From Omphalotus guepiniiformis (taxonomy: Eukaryota > Basidiomycota > Agaricomycetes > Agaricales > Omphalotaceae), in the NCBI GenBank assembly GCA_028554645.1, contig JAQOOI010000064.1, forward strand, positions 372,001 through 436,000: a DNA stretch of 64,000 bases. The letters run 5' to 3'. Below, piece by piece: positions 9,458-21,091 of the stretch. Both the position numbers and the translations under genes were made by a program. The notes beneath the pieces are model-generated. The model saw only the letters and a program-made list of their open reading frames with translations. It was not told the DNA's origin and ran no database searches. Every line of letters begins with the position of its first letter. Position 1 is the first letter of the stretch.

Positions 9458-12400
9458 ATGTCCTCATCAGCTAACTTGTACCCTGCCAATACGTCGTTGG
9501 CTCGTAGAAGATATCCATTGCGCCGCTCTCCACCGTCACGAAAACGCGCTATTTCATCTCGTGTAAACTCCTTAGCAGGCTCGGACGCTCTTCGCAATCC
9601 GCGCTTGTTACGGGACCTGGAGTTGCGCCCTGTACTTGTCCCTCTGCATCCCAACCTCCGAAGACTGCCTTCGCGGATTTTGTTGGAAGAAAAGGCGTTC
9701 ATTGATATTCAGGACTCGGAAATGAATGCTCGCGTTGGTTCCAAGAGAAAACGCGTCGCCAGCGGCTCTAACGAGAACGCGCAATCAGGGAGGCGTTCGG
9801 CGCGCGCCCCTAGCAGGTTAAAAAGGTTGAAATCCAGTCGGAGGTCGGACGCGACAACTAGCGACGAAGACGAAATAAGCGTAATGAACGTTGACGCTGA
9901 ATCTTCACGATGGCCTGCTTCACAGAGCAAGGAGAGCTCACCTGAGCCTGACAGCGATGACCACGTAGAAGAGGATGAGGATGAGGGTGTCGAAGAGGAC
10001 GATTCTTGTAAGTATGAGTGCAGTCGGTTTATCTGCGGACAGGTGTTCACATCCTCTCGTTCTATTGCAGCCGACGACTACCTGATTTCTTCTGCACCGT
10101 CACGTGTTCTCAATCGTCTGCGCAAGGACGATTTAATTCGCCTCTACACTCTTGCTGGTCTCTCAGATGATGCTGAGTCTCTTACAAAGTCAGATATAAT
10201 CGACTCCATTATTTCCGCTCGCGATGATCTTGCATCCCTACCTCCTTCCTCTCCTCTGGGTCGTGGTACGGGTTCTAGCGATTATTCCTCAGACGACGCA
10301 ATGGTGCCCGAGGATAATCAAGATGAGGAACCTACTCCTCAGTTGCCCAACTACTTAAGGAGACGGGCTACAACCAATGGTATTGGTCATGCTTCGAACG
10401 GCAGGCCTTTGAAAAGCAGAAGTTTGTCGATGGGCCATTTAGTCGGAGAAACGTCTCCATCACGCTCACGTGCCATACGCAGGCATGCTAGCAGTAAGTC
10501 TGGAGAAGGAAGTAGTAGTTCGGGACCAAAGTAAGCTGTTACATGTCTACTTCAACCTGTGTCTGACGCCACTCTTATAGACGACAGAAGTCACGGTCTT
10601 CACCTGCTACTTCAGGCTCGACGTCAACTTCGTCGCATTCCGATAGTTTGAAGTCGCCTCCTGCTCACTATTTGCGATCCCGCAAGATTTCTGCCCCTAC
10701 ACTTGACACGGTAGACACGGTGCCGTTTGACTCCCGCTTATTATCTTCCGGAAATCGTCCAGGTAGCGGCGCCGCGCCAACCACTGCCTTGGCTGAACTT
10801 CATATCTTTCCAAAAGCTAACAATTCTAAAGGGAAAGGAAAAGCCAAACAGGTGGAGTTCGATAATGCTGTTCTGACGGTATCCAATGGACATACGAATG
10901 GTCGTAGTCTAGAGGCTCACGATAGTGAAAGCGACTTGACGGAACTGGAGGAGCTAGAAGCTCAACTAGCTGCAAGCCGGGCAAATCCTAGCCCCAGGAG
11001 ATTGAGAAGTAGAGATAAATTGAGATCTGCGGAGGGGAAGGAAGTTGTTTCCAGCGAGAAGTTGGACGCTCGGAGAGTGACGCCAATGCGCAAGGCGAAG
11101 AAGAATATGAAGAACTTAAAAGAAGACGACGACGACACCTCGGAGCTGAGTGCCCTCGATGACGAGGTGGAAGAAGAAGAAGAAGATGATGATGATGATG
11201 AGGGTGAGGACATTGAGGGAGTGCAGGAGGACGAAGATAATGCTGAAGAAGATGAAGTAGACGAACTTGTATCCTCAGCTTCAGCTACCCCTCCGGCGTC
11301 AGCACGTAGTCGGCGGCCATCGCTCAGGAGAAGATTAAGGCCGCGGAAGCGAGCACACGTAGATCCTAGTGACGGAGACGATGAGGAAGAGGAGGATGTT
11401 GCGGAGGATGTTGAGGAGGATATTGAGGAGGATGATAATGGAGAGGGAGAAGAAGACGAAGAAATGGAAGTTGAAGACGATGATGATGAGGCTACCATTG
11501 CTGTTGAGCCGCGGAAGTTGCGCAATGGCAAAATAGTTGGTGAGGACGACGCTGAAACACTTGATGAAGAGGAGACCGGAGAGGAAGAACAGGATGGAAT
11601 ACAGGTAGATGACGAGAGCGTAGATGACGAAAGTGTAGACCTCGATGCGGAGGGTGAGACTGATGAAGAAGTGATGGAAGACGAGGACAGTAGTGAGCAT
11701 CTTCTCTTCGTTTACAGTCGTCCCGTATTCACGTATGTCCAATTCTTAGTCGATCTCACCGTTGCCACAGCCAAAACGCTGGTCCGTCTTCGTAGAGACG
11801 ATCTCGTCCGCCTGTGCGAGAGTAGGGATCTCGAGCCTGTGGGCACGAAACCACAGCTTGCGGAAGCACTTCTTCAATGGCGGGATCGCCATACTAATGA
11901 TTTCTCTTCGCCGTCGTCTACGGGCACGGCACGTCCGCCGTCAACTGTAAGACGTCGCCATCGCCATCGCTTACGGAACGAGAGTCGAAAGACCGCCTCA
12001 CCACCTGTCCTTCTCCGGTCTGAACGTGTACATTTAGATGAACCACGTACACCACCTATATCGGGCCAGAATGAAAAAGCACCTGAGCCCGAGTTAGAAT
12101 TGGATCTTGGTACCCTTGGCCTAGAGGATCGAGAGATACCCCCAGAGAAGCTTCAGAAACTGGAGAAAATCGGAAGCGGTGGCTTTAAGGATGTGTTCAT
12201 TGGTAAATTTAAAGGCAGGAGGATTGCGATCTCCGAATTCCGAGGACAATTAAGTGCCAGTATGTGTATCAATGTCACTCTTTACTCCTGTGAAGCTGAC
12301 CCGTAGTACAGTGGATATTAAGGAACTGAAGTTACTGGGTGGGTTCGATCATCCGAACATTGTCCGATTCGTGAGTAAATCCTTGAAGTTGCCTTGTTCT

Positions 12401-13220
12401 TTGCTCTGAAGGTTTTGCGACTGGTAGCTTGGTGTTAGTATACCCGAAAACACTCGCGAGACGCCCGTCATGATTGTGAGCGAGCTATGCACCAACGGAG
12501 ATTTATTTGACTACATTCGGAACGTTCACCATCCGTCGTTGCGCAAAGTTGTACGTATTCTCGCTTCTTATATTGTGCTGCTATTCAGATTGTATGGAAA
12601 CAGCTATCGATAATGTTAGACATTGCGCGCGGCCTCGAGTATCTCCACCTTCGCAAGCCCTCTGTCATCCATAGGGACTGCAAGTCCTCCAACATTCTCA
12701 TCACGTCTAAAGGCACCGCTAAAATTGCCGATTTTGGACTGGCTAAAGTCAAGCAATCGACGCGATCGATGGTTCGCAGTCTGGTAGGAACTGTCAATTG
12801 GCAAGCTCCGGAACTCTGGCACGCACATCCCAAGTACAATCATAAAGTGGATGTTTTTTCGTGTGCTTGTGTGTTTTGGGAAATGCTGCAGTGGCATTTG
12901 CCTAATAAAAAGTTCCCCTGGGAGGTGCGTAATTCACTGTGAACTTACGCTCAGAGCGTAAGACTCTTGTTTTTATAGGGCATGAACGAACACGCCATTT
13001 ATGAGATTGTCGGAACGAAGCGTCAAAGGTGAGCATGGCCGTAACATACTCATTGTCTTGCCTGACTTCCGGTCAAAGGCCCTCTCTAACTGGCCTTCGG
13101 AAACAATGGTGTCCCGAAATCGTTGACCTCATAGAGCGCATGTGGGCCCAAGACCATCAAGATCGACCGACTATGACCGAAGTCGTAGTGGCGCTTGAGG
13201 AATTGGTCACCACATATTGA
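9458..13220 (+). CDS. Long acidic protein kinase with two SAP-like segments; atypical lysine position
   Basis: Exons are read as 9458-10007, 10071-10530, 10581-12259, 12312-12370, 12428-12550, 12589-12924, 12979-13028 and 13079-13220, all in phase. The N-terminal two thirds is disordered, with basic patches (RKRAISSRVNS, KRKRVASG) and long Asp/Glu runs around 11160-11650. Two short helical segments look SAP-like: NRLRKDDLIRLYTLAGL and VRLRRDDLVRLCESRDL; SAP domains bind DNA in chromatin proteins. The C-terminal kinase domain (about 300 residues) has the glycine loop GSGGFKDVF, HPNIVRF, the catalytic loop IHRDCKSSNIL, DFGLAKVKQSTRSMVRSLVG, the APE equivalent WQAPELW and a final DRPTMTEVV. Where VAIK is expected the sequence is IAISEF, so the usual ATP-binding lysine is missing, while a lysine follows the glycine loop phenylalanine. 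The stretch 11692-11770 may be a further intron rather than coding. Likely a nuclear kinase, by inference. Confidence 0.85.
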
Positions 13221-13638
13221 TCTGGCCACCTGTACCAGACCTGTTTCGCGGTTCGACATTAGCCTCGTCTTCTTTTTATCGTTGATGCCCTCTTAGCATA
13301 GCCCAAGCGTGAGGCGCAGTTTATCGTATTTCTGACTTTTGAATCTTTTGCATAAACTCGTTATACATACATATATTTGCTCGTCAATGTTCCATAGTCA
13401 CGAAATCAACTGTATTCTATCTGCATAGCATCATTAGTGGTTGGCACTCTTTCCAAGTGCTGACTGCAAATCATCACATTCATCGTCCCCTGTCAGAGTG
13501 GAACAAATCTGGTTCACATACATAGTTCTGTATAGGAAGAATTTAGACATATGGTCACCTGGACTGCTTTCTGCACGTATCCCCTACACTTCGATCGACC
13601 ATCAATTTATGGCTCGCACAAACAGCCACTCCTTTAAC
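13221..13638. other. Convergent 3' region between kinase and DUF3835 gene
   Basis: About 420 bases between two stop codons. It is AT-rich with many short TATA/CATA runs and should hold both 3' untranslated regions. No gene seen. Confidence 0.6.
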
Positions 13639-15780
13639 CTACATCCTCTCTGATTTAAACCTCGACAGCTTTTTTGCGGGTCCCAAATTCTCACTATTTC
13701 CTGCTTGCGAAGAAAGCGCGACTCCTTGAGCTTGAGAGGTACGAAACCCCGACTCGACGACTTTAGAAGACATGATAACGGGCGGCCGCTCTAGTCTATG
13801 CGAAGACCTCGAATTAGAAGGGAACGAGGGTGACTCAATAATCATGGGAGACGAGATACTGCTCGACGGCGGAAATGATGGGGATTCAACTATCGTTGGT
13901 ACTTGTGGGCTGTTTGCCGTGTGTGGTGACCGGTTCGGTGGATGCAGCGGGGAAGCGTTCACAGCTGAAAGTGGCGGCGCGTGTACCTGGTCAACGTTTG
14001 ATTTTGTGATGTCGTGAGTATGAGATGTGAGTTTTTTCGGAGGCGCGCGCTCCACGACAACAGAGCGAGAAGGCAGCTTGGGAGAGGAGCGACCGATACC
14101 CGAAGTGCTGGACTCTGGCGTAACTAAAGAAGAGGTACCAGAATCAACAGTACGACTCCCTTGCCCTCTCGCAAGCTTAAATTTCGATGTTTTGGATTTT
14201 TGAGGTAAAGGCTCAGATGGGACGGTGAAAGGTGGGGCAGGAGCTGGAGCAGCCTTGGGAGGAGGAACACCGTTTGGACCCAGATTCTGAACTTCGCATT
14301 TCTTGAGTAGTTCCAGTATGTCCTGCATATCGTTATTGGCTTCACCGTCGCTTTCCCCACCGTCTCCGCCAACTAGATTTCCGTCAACATCCAGTTTACC
14401 AAGGCGAATGGCATTCTGCAATGTTTGTGCAGCAGACTTGGGCAACACAGATGCTTCAAGGGATTGCGATGTCGATGATGAGGGCATCGTTGTTGCGTAA
14501 GATGAGACAAGCTGATTGGCTCTGAACTGGGATATCGGTGGTCGAGCTTTACCAGCAGAAACATCCGCTGAGGGCTCTTCGTCAGCGTCGTGAGTATGAG
14601 AAGTGAGAGCAGTCGCTGCTGCGTCGCCGATTTTGCCCCGCTTCCGATGATACTCTAATGCAATCTCCCTTTGATGTTGAGCGAAATCAAAATCGACTTC
14701 CTCTTCTAGATCATTATCGCTCTGGTCGTTCTTATCCGAGTAATCTGTCGCAGAATCGTCGTGTGCTTCGCCCTCATCCGAGTTCGATGCGCCCAGGTCT
14801 GATTCATCATCCGAGTCGCCCTCTCCATTTTTGATTTCAATCGCGCGCTGCTCTGTGGCACCAGGTGCGCGCTCGACCACAGACATCTTCATAAGCCGTT
14901 CGCTTCGAGAAACTGCTGTGTTACGTTCTGAAAATCGTAGTCGCCCTGGAGCAACATCACCCCAGTCCATCTGACCCACCTCCTTCACAGCTTCAGCTTC
15001 AGCAGAAGGCATGGATGCCAGTTCAGGCGTATCAGCAAAGCTGACGCTCTTCTTCGTCGTCCCCGATTTATTGTCCGAAACGAGTGAAGGAACGTCTGCC
15101 TGCTTGCTGCTTCTGCCCGAATCAGCCGCGGCTCGCAATAGCGCCTTACCCATCTTCTTCTGGGTGTCCTTCAGAGCATTCAACCGATCAATCTCAGTCC
15201 TCGCCGCTTGCTTTCTTTTCTCCAGCGCTTCCTTTCTTTCTTGGCTCTCCTTTTCTTTAACTCGTTTCTGATCTAGTTCCTCTTCGGCTTCTAGGAGATC
15301 AAGAATACGATCACGCTCGCGGCGCCTGCGTTCGCGCTCAGCGGGAGGCAGCGCAGTCCAGGGAACCAGTTTTGGCTCTTCAGCGATCCTGTAAGTAGAG
15401 CTAGTGGTAGCAATTTGAGAATTGGGAACGGGTTCGGTGATGTCAATGATAGGAAGACCCTCGTCGTTGACGAGCTAAAATGAGAGAATATAATTAATCG
15501 GATATATAGTTCGCAAATTGAGACGCACCTCACCCGCTCTATCTTTGTGTGCAAACGCATCTCTTACTACGTCTTCGCCCATCAACTCAGACAGCTTGTC
15601 AGAGAGCTTTCGCAGAGCCTCTGGAGTGACATTTTGAGCAGCATCCGGAGAAATAGACTGGAGGAGAGCTTGTAAGGCTAGGAAAGTTCCGTCAGCGAAG
15701 AGACTATCGAAACATCACCAATGATATAGACCTTCGGGGCCGCCCTCATTCGAGTTGGGCTGCCTGTTGGTATTAGACAT
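13639..15780 (-). CDS. DUF3835-domain protein, Bud27/URI-like prefoldin-associated factor
   Basis: The protein starts MSNTNRQPNSNEGGPEG at 15780 and has an early conserved region (LRKLSDKLSELMGEDVVRDA). A long charged helix follows (RERRRRERDRILDLLEAEEL, then KRKQAARTEIDRLNALK). Next comes a low-complexity acidic/Ser-rich body containing KKSVSFADTPELAS and VDFDFAQHQREIALEYHRKR. The extreme C-terminus is KKLSRFKSERM; a short basic SRFK element is the hallmark of the DUF3835 tail of Bud27/URI. URI-type proteins couple RNA polymerase assembly and translation/TOR signalling, which I infer by family only. The prefoldin helices of URI itself are not obvious, so this may be a DUF3835 paralogue. Two or three short introns lie in the 5' part, and the rest is one exon of about 515 codons. 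Confidence 0.7.
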
Positions 15781-16097
15781 GATAGAAGTGAAAGTGCAAA
15801 CTGGGGTTTAGTCTTGTTCAACTTCCGGGCCGATTGTCACTTTTCGTTCTCCGTTTATGTATTTTAGCGTAGTCAGCCAAATTACTCTTGTTTCTTGTTT
15901 CTTGCTTTACAATGCATCCACTATCCACTATGTTTATGAAACATATCCACTTTGGATCCAGAATACTCGTACAAAAACTCAAGTACAGCAGATAGCAACT
16001 AATGAAAAGAAAAGGGAGCAAAAAGGCGAGCTTTGCCGCCTTACAAATACGATACCCAAATGACATCGTGCCAGCATATTGAAAGCAGAACGGCATC
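15781..16097. other. Intergenic, nothing recognised
   Basis: 317 bases between the DUF3835 start and the aldehyde dehydrogenase stop, both minus strand. It is AT-rich and presumably contains the DUF3835 promoter. Confidence 0.6.
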
Positions 16098-18529
16098 TCA
16101 GGTTTTGATCTGTCGCCTCATCAGACCCCCAGCCAACACCAGAGCAAGAACGAACGAAAACCATCGCGTCCAGGATTTGGAGCCCTCGTCACCAGTTGGC
16201 GGCCCGCTCGGACGAGCAGGTAGGCTGGTGTTCATGATCTTGCTCACAGCCTTGGTCTTCTTATCCTATAGAGATATCAGATCCATTGCTCAAACAGAAA
16301 CCAGGTAAGATGCGGGAACATACATCGTACGGTGGATACCGGAATCCCAGGATGAATTCGAGCCTGAAAACCCTGCTTCAACGACGAAGTAAGCAGCAGG
16401 TCACCTAAAGAATACACACCACTTGGGGGAATCTAGCGAGGAACGCAAATGCGTGAATGTGTCGAACCCGAACTAGAGGTTTACAAACAACTCGATCATG
16501 TTTTTCAATGACATGAAGTGAAAAAGGTATACCTTTCCAGTATGATAGCCCGCTTTCAAGGCATGAGAACAAAGAACGTCACCAAAAGTTAAGTAACTTA
16601 CATCCGCTAGGACCAATACCACCGAATGGAAGACCTTCCGCTATAAAATCACGAGTAAGAGCGATTCACAAGGCAGAAATACATGCGCACCTCCTGGGTG
16701 TATGATGGTTTCATTCGCGATTGCGGAACCGCTTTGCGTGGAATTGAAGACTAAGATTACAATGTTAGCGGGTTCGCAGACCGTTCATGTAGGCAGTTCA
16801 ACCTTTGAACTTGAACTTATCATCTTGTGTGAACACATACAAGGAGAGAGGGTGATCACTATATAAACTTGCGTGAGCATGAAAAAAGACTTGCTACAAG
16901 GACACTTACTTGGCATTGACATATGCTATACCTTCGTCCACGTCCCTAATTGGAACCACGGGTAAAATCGGTCCAAAAATCTCCCTTGGAGCAAGAATCA
17001 GCCAATGTAACACGAAATCAGCGCTTCACTTACTCAGACATGAGTGAATCATCAAATTGCACGTCTTTGACAACAGTAGGAGCAATGAACTTCGTCGCTT
17101 CGTCCTTGTCACCACCAAGAACAACGGTGCCTTTTGTTTTCTCGAGCAATCCATTGATACGAGCATACGCTTGGGAAGTTGCAAGGCGGGACATCTGTCC
17201 AGATGCAGCCGGCGAATCTGGATAGAACTCCTTGTAGCTACATGGATAATCATCAATTGACAGAAGTAAGATAGAGAAAAAGAGCTTACGAATCTTTCAA
17301 AGCCTGGATGAATGTATCCTGGAAGTCCTTCGGAACAAGCACATAGTCTGGCGCTACACATGTCTGGCCTGCGTTGGCTGCTTTTCCCCACAAGATTCTC
17401 TTCGCAGCCAACTTGACGTCACAGTTGGGGTCAATAAACACTGGCGATTTTCCTGCGAAAGGTCAGGAACTTGAGAAAAGTTTGGAAGCGTTTGGAAAGC
17501 AATACCTCCAAGCTACATGGACACCGAGACCGAGTCATCATTAACAACGGTTGCCTATGTTCATGATTGATACGACAAAGCTCCAATGTGATCGGCGTCA
17601 AATTCTTCGCTGCAGCTGTAGCCACGATCCTGCCAACTTTACCGCCACCAGTGTAAAGAACTGTCCCAAAAAGCGCGGCTCAGCAGTTGAAATGAAGAAT
17701 CCAAAGTTATCATTACGCACTGTGACCCCAAGGATATTCCAAAAGCTGAAACAAATGCATTTCTTTCAAAGTCGATTCGACAAACGAAAGTGGAAAGAAA
17801 TACCTTGGTAGTCTCCGGCACGCTACCATTGACAACGTGTATCAATGAAGGTTCCAAGTACTTGGGCATGAGCTCAGCGAGAAGGCCACTTGTCGCTGGG
17901 TTGGCCTCCGAGGGCTTCAGAAGGACCGCATTCCCTGCAGCGATGGCAGCAGCCTAGCATATGATCTAAGCACAAAACAAGATGCGGTACTAGCCGAACT
18001 ACGCATACCAGAGGAAGGATTGTCAGGAAAAGAGGATAGTTGAATGGACTAATGATCAACACGACGCCTTTAGGTTCCTTGCGAATGATCGGACGCATGG
18101 GAGTCCAGTTGAGAGAGAAGGCAGGTTTCTCTGCTTTTGCCCATTTTTCGACGTTGGAATATATCGCTTTCACTTCTACAATAGACGGGTCGATATCCAA
18201 GCTATTGGTGATTTGACAAACATGAGATGTGTGCAGTAAACACGGTCGTGGTTAAGTCACTCACAAGCGAGCCTCAAGAGGCGGTCTGCCCAAGTCCGCG
18301 GCCAACGCTTCTTCAAAACGTTTGACATTGTCTTTGAGCATGTACGCAAGCTGCAAGAGCTGGTATTTTCGGTATGGAATGGATTTCGTTTTTCCAGACG
18401 CGAAACCGGTCTTCAAGTCGGCATAGATCTGTAACGAAACAAATAGGCATCGGTATCACAACAAAACGACTCTTTCTCGACACATACACGGTCAATTTCA
18501 TCCAACGGAGTATATGCTAGCTTGGACAT
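16098..18529 (-). CDS. Fatty-aldehyde-type aldehyde dehydrogenase with C-terminal membrane anchor
   Basis: NAD(P)-dependent oxidation of aldehydes to acids; class 3/FALDH type, like yeast Hfd1. The start MSKLAYTPLDEIDRIYADLK is at 18529. Family landmarks in order are LGRPPLEARL, KEPKGVVLIISPFNYPLFL, AGNAVLLKPSEANPATS, VNGSVPETT, the nucleotide-binding loop YTGGGKVGRIVATAAAKN, the catalytic Glu region ITLELGGKSPVF and the catalytic Cys in ANAGQTCVAPDYVLVP. About ten introns interrupt the gene. The C-terminus is KSWTRWFSFVLALVLAGGLM followed by RRQIKT, a hydrophobic helix capped by basic residues. This is a tail anchor that would place the enzyme on the ER, lipid droplets or mitochondrial outer membrane. 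Both catalytic residues are present. Probable substrates are long-chain fatty aldehydes from sphingolipid or ether-lipid breakdown, by family analogy. Confidence 0.9.
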
Positions 18530-18714
18530 GGTGTACTGAGTCTGAGTTGTGGTTTGTGGGTTGTGGGTTACCGTCTGCGCCGTCTGCAGACTGCGTTATG
18601 GTCTCAGTGTGTGTCCATAAAAGAAATCACATGATTTTATTTCGGTTGTAACCGCGCACGCCGCAAACCCCGTTCAATATATCAAATTATGACGCATAGA
18701 GAGTAGCATCACAA

Positions 18715-20589
18715 CTAACGTCCCTTTCTCAGGTATTCAAAAGAAAAAACTGGCCTTCCAACAAGTGAAGCGGTGACAGCGATCAGTATAATCCCAACTG
18801 ATAGTATTCCAGCGCAAATAGAATACGACACATGGTATGATGGTCCATAATTTGCTGTTTGTACGACATTAGAATAAGTTTTCACAAAATGAGATAGCCT
18901 ACTTACAGGAGAAGATAAGCGGGCCAATGAGTCCATCGATGTTGTTGACAAGGTTAGATATTGCAATGCCCAGGCCAACGGCGGTGGTGCCATGTAGCGC
19001 GGCCACCCTGCTGGGCCAGAGAATATTGACGATGGTGTTGGATGCCGCTCGGGCTATCAGGATGAATACATATCGTGCGATGGGTGCCTATAAGGCCGTC
19101 AAATGAATGAAAGGCCATCACAATCACCAGAAGTAGACTGTTTCTGACCTTCACAGTCATTAGGATGATACAACACGTGAGATTCACTATTTGCACTGGA
19201 CGATATTTCACTTCTGTAGTTCAATCATCCAGTGACTAAAGGACTTACAAGTGAACGATACACAGAAAGGATTCCAAGACCTTTTGTGAACAAACCAAGC
19301 GCAACTAACCAGCGTCAAGAAAATCGCCACAGAAGTCGGAATAGTTAGCACATTGGCAATGTTCGTGGACGTGAACCCTATCAAACCGAATAAACGTGAG
19401 GAATACGTACGTTGCTTTGTAACATGAAGTGCCGCACCTAGCTGATAGATGACTGTTGGAAGAACGAACGAAGGTGTTGGATTTCCCAAAGCATTGCAGA
19501 CCCAAACGCCCGCAAAAGACCAAAAGGTAGGATCACGGAAGAGTTTTAGTGCCTGCCGTGTATTCCAAGTCTTGCTAGTTTTTGATGGTGCTCCTTCGTA
19601 GAGGCGTTCCTTGACAGCTAATCTCTCCTCCTCGTTGAGGAACTTGGCAGTCTCCGGATAATCAGGAAGTACGAAGAGCGTAAGTATTCCTAAAATCACT
19701 GGAGGAAGTCCTTCTGTTGAAGAATGTATCAGATTTTCACTCACTGATGGGAGATGCGGAGGTCTTACCGATTATAAAGAGCCAACGCCAACCAGCCAGG
19801 CGTCCATCGGCAAAGGCAACGCCGAACGAAATGAAGCCACTGATGATCCCGCTGAAAGTGGCACATGCGACCATGGTACATATACGAAGAGTAATTTCTT
19901 CGGGGCGGAACCAAAAAGCGAGGTAATATAGGATGCACGGGAAGAAACCACCTTCGGCGGCGCCGAGCACTGTCCGTTCATACGTCCACAAAGGTCGATA
20001 CACGGAAAAACTCTGTCACTTACGGACCCTAACCGTAATCAGACCGCCGTAATTCTGTACTGCAGCGCCGCAACATGCCACGATCCCCCAGCTCACCATG
20101 ATTCGACAGATCCAGCGACTAGGTCTAAATTAAGATAGAGATATCAGTAGTCCACTACTGGCATTGGAGTCGAGCTGGAGACGAACGATGTTTTCTTCAT
20201 CATCATTGTTGAAAAGGGCTCAATGCCTATGTAGGCATAGGTAAAGCACGAGATGACCCAGTTCCACTGCGAGGGTGACAAGTGAAGTTGCGACTTGATA
20301 TCATGCTTCTGCTCAAGATTGATGATAGCGATGTTGCCAATGCCATTGACGTTCAGCCTCATGAAAATGTAGGTTATACATAACCATGGCATAATGCGAT
20401 AATCTTCGAACCGTCAGTCAGTCGGTCAAAACAAGCACTGCATGGTAATCAACACATGCCAATGCGCCTTTGTATCCTTTTGAGCTGGTCTTCGGTAAGT
20501 GAAATCGATCCACTTTCCACCTTATCGTGTAAGGATGAAGGCACAGGGGTAACAGAGCATTTCTCTCTGTCGAGGAGCTCGTTAGACAT
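18715..20589 (-). CDS. MFS transporter, anion:cation symporter (Dal5/Tna1-like) type
   Basis: The protein starts MSNELLDREKCSVTPVPSS at 20589 with a short cytosolic N-terminus. The first helix region is YRIMPWLCITYIFMRLNVNG followed by IGNIAI, then QWNWVISCFTYAYIG and VLGAAEGGFFPCILYYLAFW. That last motif is typical of the ACS family of fungal organic-anion permeases (allantoate, nicotinate, pantothenate). The middle loop VLPDYPETAKFLNEEERLAV is also characteristic. The distal helices follow, and the C-terminus is EYLRKGR. Helix 1 carries LNVNGIGNIA where relatives have the conserved DRxNIGNA sequence, so the usual Asp/Arg pair is changed. Several short introns occur. Substrate cannot be read from the sequence; an organic acid or vitamin is the family expectation. 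Its promoter lies in the 502 bases shared with PNO1. Confidence 0.85.
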
Positions 20590-21091
20590 GACTGTCGGAA
20601 GGTGGAGATAAGAAATCGAAGTGTTTGTCTCCCGCAGACACTCTTATTCATACCTCAGTACGAGATACCTCGGTAGCTTGCGGGAGAAGGACCCTGCGAA
20701 TCTGCAGAGCGATGATGTCCTGCATGTTGATTTTGCTTGAAACTCCACCCCAAAAGAGTCAATTCGAATTCATAGCTTTAGAATAAATATAGAGCTTTTT
20801 GTAAGTATCTGTCCAAAAGAGTGTATCAGTACGAAGAAGCGAAAATGAGTGTTCTCGTGATAGGAGGTAGGCTCACATTCTGACGCAGTACTGGGGTGAT
20901 AGATAGCCTCATGATCAATAAATCGCCTCTAAGTAGAAGTTTGCAGAGAAATAAGGGCAAAGCTTTCGTTGATCCAACTTGAAGTTGTTACAAACAGACG
21001 CCGGAAGCAAACAATCTTCAAAAAACCTGCAGCCACCACGAGCTCTCGATAAAAATCGTCTCTTATCCCGCATATTCCGAAGCTGCGCAAA
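20590..21091. promoter_or_regulatory. Divergent upstream region of the MFS transporter and PNO1
   Basis: 502 bases between two start codons on opposite strands, so both promoters must lie here. No specific binding site can be claimed. Confidence 0.5.

Noticed and set aside
11150..11650. Repeat array or CRISPR-like repetition in the GAA/GAT tract
   Set aside because: It is coding low complexity (Asp/Glu run) with no constant repeat-spacer structure, and the genome is eukaryotic.
10962..11742. Long minus-strand Ser-rich and hydrophobic frames opposite the kinase gene
   Set aside because: They are the reverse reading of the GAA/GAT-rich acidic tract, which yields stop-free Ser/Phe-rich translations without coding meaning.
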